Position numbers and translations under genes: made by a program. The notes under the pieces were generated by a model, which searched no databases, was not told the DNA's origin, and saw nothing but the letters and a program-made list of their open reading frames with translations. DNA of 14,779 bases. Origin: Acanthamoeba lenticulata. Lineage: Eukaryota > Discosea > Longamoebia > Acanthamoebidae. The stretch is taken from assembly GCA_002179805.1 (NCBI GenBank), contig NAVB01002331.1, positions 1 through 14,779 on the forward strand, written 5' to 3'. Shown piece after piece: positions 1-7,851 of the stretch; within the stretch, counting starts at the first letter, position 1; each line of letters opens with the position of its first letter.

Positions 1-1153
1 TAAATAAAGTAAAATGGGAACGTGCCAGGAGGAGCATCTCGTAGCGCGGGATGCGCTGGATCGGTTGGATGAGCAACGAGTGAAGGTCCTGGAAGCCGCA
101 CTCGGGCCTCTCCTCGCACTTGCGGAGGAACTGGGCAAACGCCTGGTTCTCAGCCTGCTGCTGCTGCAGCGTCTGCATCGCCACCGGGTAGTTGTTGACG
201 TAGGCCGAATACAGCTTCAGGAAGTCGGTCTGTCCCGTTCCCGATCCCGTTCCCGTCCCACACACGCGCGCAGTGGATCGTCAGCTGCGCGAGAGGGAAA
301 GGAGGAAGAGGAGGAGGGCGGCGGACCTCGTTGAGGATGATGTCGCCGATGCCGCGCTGGGCAAAGAGCTCCCAGTCCCTTACCCGCTTGTTCAGGCACG
401 AGTACAAGCGCTGGTGGTGCATGTACAGCCGCTCCACATCTGTGCGGCGAGTGCGTGTGGGCGGTCAGCCGCCAAGGGAGAAGAAGGATGACCTAGGTCA
501 GGAGAAAGAGGACGAACCTGAGAAGATCGCGTTGGCGTGCTTCTGATCGACCAGAAGCTGCGCCCGCTGCGCCATCAGCGGCTTCAAGAAGATCTGTGCC
601 GCCGCGGACGAAGCCTGGTCAGATTTTGTGGACATTTTCTCTTTCAAGAGAGAAGGCGCGCGTACATTTACAACGAGGCCCAGGATCTGCAGGTAGTTCT
701 TCTCCGTCACGCAGAACTCGTTCGCGACCAGCAGCCGCTTTCTCACTGGGAGAGATGCGCACCACGTTGGTCGTGTGTGGGAGACGAGGCAAGGTGGGGA
801 AAGGGGGGAAGGCGCGTACAGCGGCGAGCCAACCAGCGTCGCGCGCGGGCCTGGACGAGCACGATCTTGGCCACGTCGCTTGGGTTGACGACCACTCGAT
901 CCCACTTGAGGCGCAGGAGATGGAAGACCCGCTGGTGCGCCAGTTCGCGGGCTCGCTGGGCCGCCGCTTTGGCCACAGCCGCTCCTGTTTTCGTCGCGAC
1001 ACGGTCGACGGCGGCCTGGCTGCTGCCGCCATCGTCGTCGCTCGAGGTCTCGGCAAAAGACGAGCCGCTCTCCAAAGCTGTCACGGTTTGGCTTCGGTGC
1101 CTCTCCACAAGTGTCTCGCCCGACGAGGAGAACGCTTCGTGCAGGTTGCCCAT
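1..1153 (-). CDS. IQ-motif RhoGEF (DH-domain) protein, 5' part, runs off left edge
   Basis: Probable guanine-nucleotide exchange factor for Rho/Rac GTPases, acting in actin and membrane signalling. Inferred exons in transcript order: 1153-820, 745-666, 593-518, 439-327 and 229 to about 22, where a GT donor at 21-20 probably opens another intron. All junctions keep phase. The start is the first Met of the open frame. Residues 1-60 are Ser/Asp-rich. Residues 100-110 read VQARARRWLAR, an IQ-type calmodulin-binding core, directly before the DH domain. The DH domain begins near residue 117 (VANEFCVTEKNYLQILGLVV) and has the hallmarks IFLKPL, IFSDVE, IGDIILNE, the LYSAYVNNYP segment and LLIQPIQRIPRY, the last being the conserved alpha-8 motif. 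About 270 residues are visible. The end of DH and any PH domain lie outside the window. The 594-665 intron is a multiple of three, so it could be retained as an insert. Family is secure; exact exon edges are moderately sure. Confidence 0.85.
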
Positions 1154-1364
1154 GCTATCACCCCTGCGTCATTTTTATTGTTTTGTTTATTATTAGTGAT
1201 TTACTTTGCTGATTAAAGATCATAAAATGGGAAGGCGCACCGCTGGGCCTTGGGCCGTTGCTTGGGGCTGGTCTCAGCCGACCGGGAATTCAGCCAGATG
1301 GGCTCGTGTGTCGGCGAACCGACGTCCTACGCGCGGCGTTCATGAAGCGTGGCGGTCGTTAGAC
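1154..1364 (-). promoter_or_regulatory. Tandem intergenic region: 3' end of the proline-rich gene and promoter of the RhoGEF gene
   Basis: Only 211 bases separate the stop of the upstream minus-strand gene (1365) from the RhoGEF start codon (1153). An AT-rich patch at about 1160-1230 stands out from the GC-rich surroundings. On the minus strand it holds two AATAAA hexamers (1191-1186 and 1179-1174). They could be polyadenylation signals of the proline-rich gene lying almost on top of the RhoGEF 5' leader. No clear TATA box was recognised. Confidence 0.4.
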
Positions 1365-4300
1365 TTAGCGGCACTGAGGGAAGAGGAGGGGATCGAGAGG
1401 GTTGCGTACAAAGGCCAGCGGGGAACCCTTCTTGCCGCGCTTTGTGTCCTTCTTCTCGCCCTCCCTCCATTTGGAGAGCTTCTCGCCAAAGGTGAGCGAC
1501 GTCGTGCGCGCCATCTTGGAATTCGAGGGCAGCTGCGGCAAGTCCGACGTGCTCTTCCATGTCCTGTGAGGCGGTCCATGTTCATGTGTCAGGCAAAGGC
1601 AGCCCTGGCAAGCGCAAACACACAAGCTCGCAGGGACGTACGCGGCTTCCCAACGGCTCAAATGTCCGCGCTCGCCGGCCGGCGGCAGTTGGTCACCGTC
1701 AGAGTCGCCGCCGCTTTCGCTTTCGCCCGAGTCGAATATGAGAGGCGGTGGGATCGCCGCAGTGGAGGCGAGCGCCAGCGGTGGCGGGAGGGCCGCGCCC
1801 CAAGTGGCCAGCAGCGGAGGCGGCAGCGCGGCAAAGCCCTCGGAAGCCATCGGAGGCTGCGGCGGTGGCGGCGGCGGAGGTGGCGGAGGAGCAGGAGACA
1901 CGGGGGCTGAAGATGAGGCTTTCCAGCGAGCCATCAGAGGGCTGTCGCTGTCCGAATCCGAGCTCGGATCGTCGGACAGTTGTGGGCCAGCGTCCAAGGA
2001 TTTGGTCGACGGCGGCGACGCCCCCTTGCTACGCGGCGGCTCGGCGGTGCTGCTGCCACCGCCGCCGCTGATGGTCCTGCGTCGGAACTCGCTAGTGGTC
2101 ACCACTGTCGGCGAAGGCGGCGTGGCCGGCTCCTCCCCGACCCGCTTTTTATCGCGGCTGCCGCTCATCTTGCGCTTCCACGAGTCGCGCCAGCCCCGCA
2201 TGCCGGTCGTCGTTGGGGATCCGCCGGTGGGAACCGGCAAAGGCGATGACACGAACGCGGGAGGGGCCACGGGCGGCGGCGGTGGTGGCGCGACGGCGGC
2301 GGCGATAATGGCGGCTCTGGTCGGGCTGGTGGGTGAGGTCTTGGGCGATCGGGGCGACAGCAGCTGGCCCCAGTCGTTCGCCTGGGTGAGCAGCTTGCCA
2401 AAGTCGGCCAGGGTCGAGATGGAAAAGCGGGGCTGATGCTGCATGAGCAGCGTGCGAGGGCTTTTGAGGGGCAGGAGGGCTTCGGACGCCGGCGGTTGAG
2501 GCGGCGACGGCGGCTCAAAGGCCTGCTGAGCTGACTGCTCGGCTTCCTCCGCGGGTGAGTCGACGGTGGCGGCCTCGGCGGCAGTGAGGTCCACAGCAGA
2601 CTCCAGGTGGCCGGCCATGTCAGGTGGCGAGGTCGGCTCAACGGGATCCGCGGTGATCGTTACGGCAATGGGGTCTTCGACAGCTGCTGTGTTGGACGGC
2701 TCTATGGGCACTTCCTCGCGGACGACAGGCGAGCCCGCGTCGACTGGGATGTCGGTGATGTCCTTGGCGGTGCCGATCTCCTTCTCGAGGAGGACATCCA
2801 GAGTAGCCACCTGATCAGCAGGGACGGCCTCGGTGCTCTCGGGCACCGCCTCTACGATGTTGGGATCTTCGGTGGTGACAACAGAGTCACTTTGGGTCGC
2901 CTGCTGCGGTGCGACGGGAGACTTGCGTGTGGCTTCGCCATGGTCAGAGGTGGCCACGGTGACTGCATCTTCGTTGAGAGTCTCTGCGGTCGCCTGCGGC
3001 TCCTTGCACATTTCCACGGCCTCCTCTTCCGTATGCGCTTGCGGCTGCTGTTTTGTGGCCTCCCAGCCAACAGCGCCTTGTGGAGGGTCTTCTGCCTCTT
3101 CTGGCTTGCTCTCCTCTTGTTGGTCAGCAACATTGTCGTCATCCGCCTTGGCTTCTTCATCCTCATCTCCATCGGTGTCGTACGGACTGAGCTCCACGCC
3201 GCATGCGGCCGCGAGGTCGGTGTGAGTCCACATGGGCGCTGGCTCCGCGGGCCACCCATCTTCCAGCAAGTCGCAGTGGAGCATGTGCAGGCCGCCTGCG
3301 GTGTCTGTGAACACGACGTGCATGCGCACGCCAACGCTACCTCCCAGCTTATCCATGCAGGGCAGCGCATAGGCCTGTGGCGGGACGCGGGCGTCGGCAG
3401 CCGGCGCACCGCTGAGCGCTGTGAGGTCGCTGTGCGTCCACTCCCGGGCCCAGCTCTTGTTGGATCGGCCGCGACGGGACAACAGGGCGAGCTCATGAAC
3501 ATGTCCGTCATCCCCAACATAGAGCAGCCTGGTGGCGGTGGTGGACAACGCGCTGCCAGCCAGTGGCGAGAGGGAGGCGGCACCACCAGTCGCCACAGCA
3601 CTCGTGCTGATGGCTGGTGCGAAATCGGTCGAAGCCGGGCCGGGCGCTGCGACGTTAGCCGGGATGTGAAGGAAGACCGGAGCAGACGTGGCCGATGGCG
3701 GTGCTGTGGGGGAGAGAAGCGTCCGACGCCAGCTCGAATCGGCTCTGGGGATTGCTGGCGTGGACAACAGGTAGAACCGACGATCTTCGTGGCTTCGGAA
3801 AACGAGATTTTGACTGCACCCGAGCAGGGTGCCGGGGGCCGGGGTCAGGAAGAGGGCCGGCACGACTGGGGGTAGGTCCAAACGCTCCTCCTTCGCCGCG
3901 AGTGTGGCTCCGTTAGCTTCTTCCACAAAGCCCGAGGACTTGGAAGGCAGGGTCGATGGTGACCCGACGCGAACGACCTCCTCGCTTATAGTAGCCGAGG
4001 CGCCTTCAGCGGAGGCCGAGGCCACTACGGCGACGACATCTTCTGTCCCCTGTTCATCATCGGGGATGACCATAGCAGGCTCCTTGCCGGCCGTTGTCCC
4101 CCAAACAGCCCCGACGCTCTCGGTAGCATCGCCAGAAGGTTGAACCGTCGTTTGTCGGCTTACCATGCTGGCACTAGAGGCTGGTTCCAACGGTGCCACG
4201 GGCGCTTGTCGTCGAGCGAGCTTCTTCCTCTGTGCCTTGGACATCTTCACGGGGGACGTGGGATGGGCAATCGCGGCAGGTACGCTGGTGGTTCCTGCCT

Positions 4301-5069
4301 CTGTTACCGAGTCCGGCAGCTGAGTTGCTACACGCAACTCTGAGCAGGTCTGTCGCTCGGTTGCTACAGCCGAGTTGTCCTGAATGCCATCCGAGGGCAA
4401 CTCGCTGACCTCCTTGTCTGGGCGATGTTGTGCCATCTTCCTGCGCTCCTTCCTCTTCTTGTTACGACGTTGTTTCGAGCTGTCGTTGTTGTCGTTGTTG
4501 GCGATGATCGTGCCATTGGCGTGGTTGCCATTGTCGTCATTGAAAGTAAAACTCCCATCTGCATAGGACATGGCCAACTCGAGCGGCATTACCACAGAGC
4601 CCTTGGCCGAGGGCACCATCACCAGGCGGTGGCTCGACCCCACGGTTGCGGGTGACGTCGTCAACAATTGTTGGGTAAAGAGTGGCGGTGTAGAAACCTG
4701 AGCTGATGGTGAAGGTGGGTGAGCAGACGGTAGAGCAGTTGACGAGGAGCCATTGGTGCTGAGCTTTCGTCGTCGACGCCGGCGAGCCTTACCGCTCATC
4801 CCTTTACCGCCAGCATTAGATGGCGTGGAAGTTGTCGTCGTAGATGGCAGCGGCACTAAAAGGTCGTCCCCTGCCGCAGGAACCGCGCTGCCCGCGGTAG
4901 CGAGGGAAGGCACCGAGGATGTGAGGTCAGACGCGCTGGGTCGCTGAGAGTTTGGCGGTTGGTGACAAGAAGAGGGGTGGGTTGAATGAAGAATAGAGTG
5001 CGAGTGGAGTGGCAAGTCGTGGAGGGGTAAAGATGAAGAAGGAAGTGAAGCACTGCCGATACGATTCAT
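1365..5069 (-). CDS. Large basic, proline-rich protein with lectin-like beta-propeller repeats
   Basis: One open frame of 1234 codons, or about 1208 residues if a predicted 78-nt in-frame intron (1641-1564, GTACGT...CACAG) is removed. No named orthologue is recognised. The N-terminus has basic clusters (RRRRRR near residue 98, then KQRRNKKRKERRK and KAQRKKLARR) that look like nuclear or nucleolar localisation signals. Residues ~420-630 contain a degenerate repeat: a strand like YVGDDGHVHEL or VFTDTAGGLHMLH, a variable linker, then WTHSDLTALSG or WTHTDLAAACG. This matches the blade pattern of fucose-lectin/PLL-like beta-propellers. A long acidic Glu/Ala/Thr/Pro region follows, then Ser-Pro-rich stretches, a run of ten prolines and several PPPL motifs that could bind profilin, SH3 or EVH1 domains, and a Lys-rich C-terminus. 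Start at 5069 is the first Met. Coding is well supported by length; function is unknown. Confidence 0.75.
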   Translation of the reverse strand: MNRIGSASLPSSSLPLHDLPLHSHSILHSTHPSSCHQPPNSQRPSASDLTSSVPSLATAGSAVPAAGDDLLVPLPSTTTTSTPSNAGGKGMSGKARRRRRRKLSTNGSSSTALPSAHPPSPSAQVSTPPLFTQQLLTTSPATVGSSHRLVMVPSAKGSVVMPLELAMSYADGSFTFNDDNGNHANGTIIANNDNNDSSKQRRNKKRKERRKMAQHRPDKEVSELPSDGIQDNSAVATERQTCSELRVATQLPDSVTEAGTTSVPAAIAHPTSPVKMSKAQRKKLARRQAPVAPLEPASSASMVSRQTTVQPSGDATESVGAVWGTTAGKEPAMVIPDDEQGTEDVVAVVASASAEGASATISEEVVRVGSPSTLPSKSSGFVEEANGATLAAKEERLDLPPVVPALFLTPAPGTLLGCSQNLVFRSHEDRRFYLLSTPAIPRADSSWRRTLLSPTAPPSATSAPVFLHIPANVAAPGPASTDFAPAISTSAVATGGAASLSPLAGSALSTTATRLLYVGDDGHVHELALLSRRGRSNKSWAREWTHSDLTALSGAPAADARVPPQAYALPCMDKLGGSVGVRMHVVFTDTAGGLHMLHCDLLEDGWPAEPAPMWTHTDLAAACGVELSPYDTDGDEDEEAKADDDNVADQQEESKPEEAEDPPQGAVGWEATKQQPQAHTEEEAVEMCKEPQATAETLNEDAVTVATSDHGEATRKSPVAPQQATQSDSVVTTEDPNIVEAVPESTEAVPADQVATLDVLLEKEIGTAKDITDIPVDAGSPVVREEVPIEPSNTAAVEDPIAVTITADPVEPTSPPDMAGHLESAVDLTAAEAATVDSPAEEAEQSAQQAFEPPSPPQPPASEALLPLKSPRTLLMQHQPRFSISTLADFGKLLTQANDWGQLLSPRSPKTSPTSPTRAAIIAAAVAPPPPPPVAPPAFVSSPLPVPTGGSPTTTGMRGWRDSWKRKMSGSRDKKRVGEEPATPPSPTVVTTSEFRRRTISGGGGSSTAEPPRSKGASPPSTKSLDAGPQLSDDPSSDSDSDSPLMARWKASSSAPVSPAPPPPPPPPPPQPPMASEGFAALPPPLLATWGAALPPPLALASTAAIPPPLIFDSGESESGGDSDGDQLPPAGERGHLSRWEAAYVPASLCVCACQGCLCLTHEHGPPHRTWKSTSDLPQLPSNSKMARTTSLTFGEKLSKWREGEKKDTKRGKKGSPLAFVRNPLDPLLFPQCR
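1564..1641 (-). other. Predicted 78-nt intron of length 3n in the proline-rich gene
   Basis: On the minus strand this begins GTACGTCC and ends CTCACAG, like other introns in the window. Its translation is Cys-rich and unlike the flanking peptide. Removing it joins RWEAA to TWKSTSDLPQ without a frame change. Because it has no in-frame stop, retention would give a longer protein instead of a truncated one. Confidence 0.6.
1858..1893. repeat. GGC/GGA trinucleotide run encoding polyproline
   Basis: An imperfect GGC/GGT/GGA triplet run on the plus strand reads as consecutive proline codons on the minus strand, inside the proline-rich gene. Codon variation (CCG, CCA, CCT, CCC) suggests selection for the polyproline tract rather than a recent microsatellite expansion. 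Confidence 0.6.
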
Positions 5070-5473
5070 CTTCGTGTGTGCGGCGAAATCAGTGTGGATC
5101 TCTTAGACCTGCGGGGCGCTCCTTTTGTTAAAGAAGCTGCCCGCCTCAGAGAGAACGCTTGAGGTTCAAGCTGATCCAACACTGTCTTTCGTGTCTCCTG
5201 GTAGCCAAGGGCTGCCTGTCTCACGCCTTTGGAACCACAAACTCCAAAAGGCAAGAGGCACCAGAACGGTAAGTGTGTCCAGTTTTCCGCCATATCAAAC
5301 TCACGTGCTGCTCCGTGGTGCAGCAGCTACGAGGGGTTCATTAGTCCTGGGGTGACACTTCGGGTGGCTTCTGTCGGGATGGCGCCGCTGGGGCCTGGCA
5401 CTGCCCAACGCTGGCGTTGTGACGGTCGATGAAAGAAAAGGTTTTCCTAGCCTGGTTTTCTTTGCAGCAGAAG
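5070..5473. promoter_or_regulatory. Divergent promoter/5' leader region with probable 5'UTR intron
   Basis: This 404-base gap separates the minus-strand proline-rich gene (start 5069) from the plus-strand DCAF4-like gene (start 5474). A perfect GTAAGT donor at 5269 and a pyrimidine-rich acceptor ending TTTCTTTGCAG at 5467 fit a 199-nt 5'UTR intron ending six bases before the chosen ATG. The acceptor lies inside the leader that an upstream Met at 5429 would need as coding sequence, which argues for the start at 5474. No TATA box or other motif was recognised. Confidence 0.5.
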
Positions 5474-7745
5474 ATGAGCGAACAGCGCAAGCAGGGCCGC
5501 GGACGGCCCAACAAACGCAGAAAACGCAACAGACATAGTGGTGCAGATGCAACAACGCATCGGCGCCCTGGTTCCGTGCCGACTAGCACGCTGGAGGCGG
5601 TTGAGGTAGTTGTGATTGATGATGACGATTCAGATGAGGTTCAGGAGACACGCACTACTACAAGAAGTGCTTCCTCAGCAGTTCACCAAGAGCAACAAGG
5701 TGGTAGACGGAAATGGCAACTGAAGCGACGTCCTCCAGATAGGCCTCGGTCCACCACTCCGTCGCCTTCTTCTTCTACTTTGATTGCCCCCATGCCTTCC
5801 TCCTCTTCCTCCTCATCCGCCACCAGCAGCACGGCGCCCACGGCCCCGAAAGAGATAAGAGGCTATTACTACGATCCGCGGCTCAACCGCTACTTCAAGA
5901 AGGACCCTTTTCGACCACAGCCCGCCCACACCCTTCCTGCCACCTCAACCACCACTACGCCCACCGCGCCTGCACCCGTACAGCCACCAGCCCACCCCGT
6001 TGGTGTTGTGTGCTGCGGCACTCACCGCGGCGCTGTTCTTGCAGGCACCAGCACGGCGCTTCCCCATGAGCCAGCTCCTGCACCGCCAGCAAGCCGGGTT
6101 GCTCTCACCGGCCGCCTTTCGAAGGTGCGGCAACCAGACTTGTGGAATGTCCTTTCACAGACTGACGACCCACGCACAGGACGGAAGTGCTGACCTTGGC
6201 CGCGCACTGGCGCGAAGGAGAGACCGAGCGCGAGGGACCCGCTTTCGTGCCGACTGAGGTAGAGGACATAGCCTTAAATGATGACGGCCTTTTTCTCATG
6301 GGCCACAAGGGCGGAGCCGTCACGTAAGTCGCACCCTCTCTCTCTCTCATCCGCTTGGCCTCTTTTCCTTGGCGGCCGCTGTTCGAGGCCTTAAGACCGA
6401 CACATGTGCTGGTGCGCCAGGCTTGATGCGTGTTGCATGAAGCGTGACAAAGAGGATCTCTCCTTGGCGTTCTACTCTTCGCACCGCCGACAAGTGTTCG
6501 CACTGCCCATCAGCTCGCTTCGCTGGGCGCCACAGCCGTCTTCTTCTGGCCAGCCGCCACTCTTTGCGTACGCCGCCCATGCGCTCAGCATACACCAACA
6601 ATTCTATTAACTTTGTCGTACCTGTACGGCTGCTGGTCCACCAGGATCGGACTCTTCGGGGGCTACAACCTGCCCGGCTCGGTGGATGTCCGCGGGGTCG
6701 ACTTTCAGAGCCGGACGTCGATCAGCTTGAACAAGGGCAGTCTCTGGTGCTCCGAATGGAAGCCCCAGGCGACACACATCGCGCTGGGCGTGTCTCAGGG
6801 CGCCCTGTTGTTCGATGTTACCACCTCGCGAGTGCGTCGCCACTGCATGTCAAGATCTAATTCTATTGTAAAAACCAAAACTGATTTTGTATTCATCCGG
6901 CAGGTGACCACCATGTGGACAAAGAAGAGCGATGTGTTTGCGCAATGCTTCGACTCGGTCGTACGTCCGCCTGTCCTTGTCGCCACCGCCTGCATAGGAA
7001 AAAGCTTAACCGTGGTCACAGGGGAACGTCTTGTTCAACGCCTCACGAGACGGCATGGTGCGCGCATTCGACCTGCGCGCACATCCGCGCGAGGCCCGCG
7101 ACGGCTCGCATCAGCCGATCCTTGCGCAGGGGTCGCCAGTGTGCTGCGTCAAGACCCTTACAGATGACAATTACCTCGTCGCGAGCTCTTACAATGGAAA
7201 GGTTCGTGTGGCCCAACCACCACAAGAATGCTAGGCTCAATGGACAAGGGGAGGACGAGCCATTCATTCCCGCATGCGTCAAACCAATAGCTGCAGCGAT
7301 GGGACCGAAGGATGGTGCGGCCAGTGGTGGCATATGAAGGCCACGTTAACCAGTACACGCACCTTTCGTTCGCTCTGGTTCAGGACTACTCGCTGCTTGT
7401 CTCTGGTGCGCACATACGTCCTGTATACAGCATGCACGAGCGCGAATCAGAAAACTGATTGTTCAAGTGCAGGCGGACAGGACAAGTTTTTACGTGTGTG
7501 GGACCTCCACTCGGGCCAGCTGCTCCAGCAGAAACGCCCCTTCACCCCGCACGTCATCAAGAATGGTACCTTGCTTGTGGTTTTATGCTCGCTGTTGTGG
7601 TGCTCACCATGCCGCCCGCTGGGGTACCACCATTTCAGTGGCCTTTGGGGATCAATGGAAGTTGGTGCGCGGCGAGGAGGTGAGCAGGACGTTCATGCCG
7701 GCCCTGATCCTCCCCTCGCTGGACTGGTTTGCCTGGACGCCCTGA
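5474..7745 (+). CDS. DCAF4: DCAF4-like WD-repeat protein (candidate CUL4-DDB1 substrate receptor)
   Basis: Inferred exons: 5474-5977 (or 5998), 6045-6124, 6180-6323, 6421-6567, 6645-6831, 6904-6960, 7022-7201, 7291-7405, 7473-7565, 7639-7745. All are phase-consistent and give about 537 residues. Residues 1-125 are basic, acidic and Ser/Pro-rich, including a poly-Ser stretch, and are probably disordered. Residues ~128-145 read IRGYYYDPRLNRYFKKDP, the GYYYD signature of DCAF4/WDR21. The second half is a WD propeller with FNASRDGMVRAFDLR, NGKLQRWDRR, YEGHVNQYTHL and GQDKFLRVWDLHSGQLL. The segment around YEGHVN strongly resembles animal DCAF4. WDRR is a WDxR (DWD-box) motif of the kind that contacts DDB1, so the inferred role is targeting proteins to a CUL4-DDB1 ubiquitin ligase. 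Family assignment is strong; the first intron boundary (donor 5978 or 5999) and the last exon are the least sure parts. Confidence 0.85.
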
Positions 7746-7851
7746 GGGACAACAAACGGTTTTTTTTTCTTTTTTCAAGAGGCTTTTCTTTATTGCCTTT
7801 TTGCGAACTCGCGTAAGCGGTCGCAGAGGGGGGCTGTAGAGAAGAGTGTTG
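7746..7851 (+). promoter_or_regulatory. Very short tandem intergenic spacer, DCAF4-like to RasGEF
   Basis: Only 106 bases separate the DCAF4-like stop codon from the RasGEF start. The spacer opens with long T runs (about 7760-7780) and a second T-rich patch to about 7802, then turns GC-rich. Transcription of the first gene must end and that of the second must begin here, unless the promoter lies inside the upstream gene. No AATAAA is seen on the plus strand. Confidence 0.35.

Noticed and set aside
537..1216. Two plus-strand frames of about 206-219 codons
   Set aside because: Both are antisense to the RhoGEF exons, where the DH-domain motifs are unmistakable on the minus strand.
1206..1910. 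234-codon plus-strand open frame with long Arg runs
   Set aside because: Antisense to the 3' part of the proline-rich gene; the Arg runs are reverse reads of Pro/Ala codons, with no domain.
2607..3875. 422-codon plus-strand open frame inside the proline-rich gene
   Set aside because: It is antisense to a longer minus-strand frame with recognisable repeats, has no known domain, and such shadows are common in GC-rich sequence.
5429..5473. Upstream Met (MKEKVFLAWF) as DCAF4 start
   Set aside because: This stretch is the pyrimidine-rich end of a probable 5'UTR intron (acceptor TTTCTTTGCAG at 5467); the Met at 5474 starts a normal basic leader.
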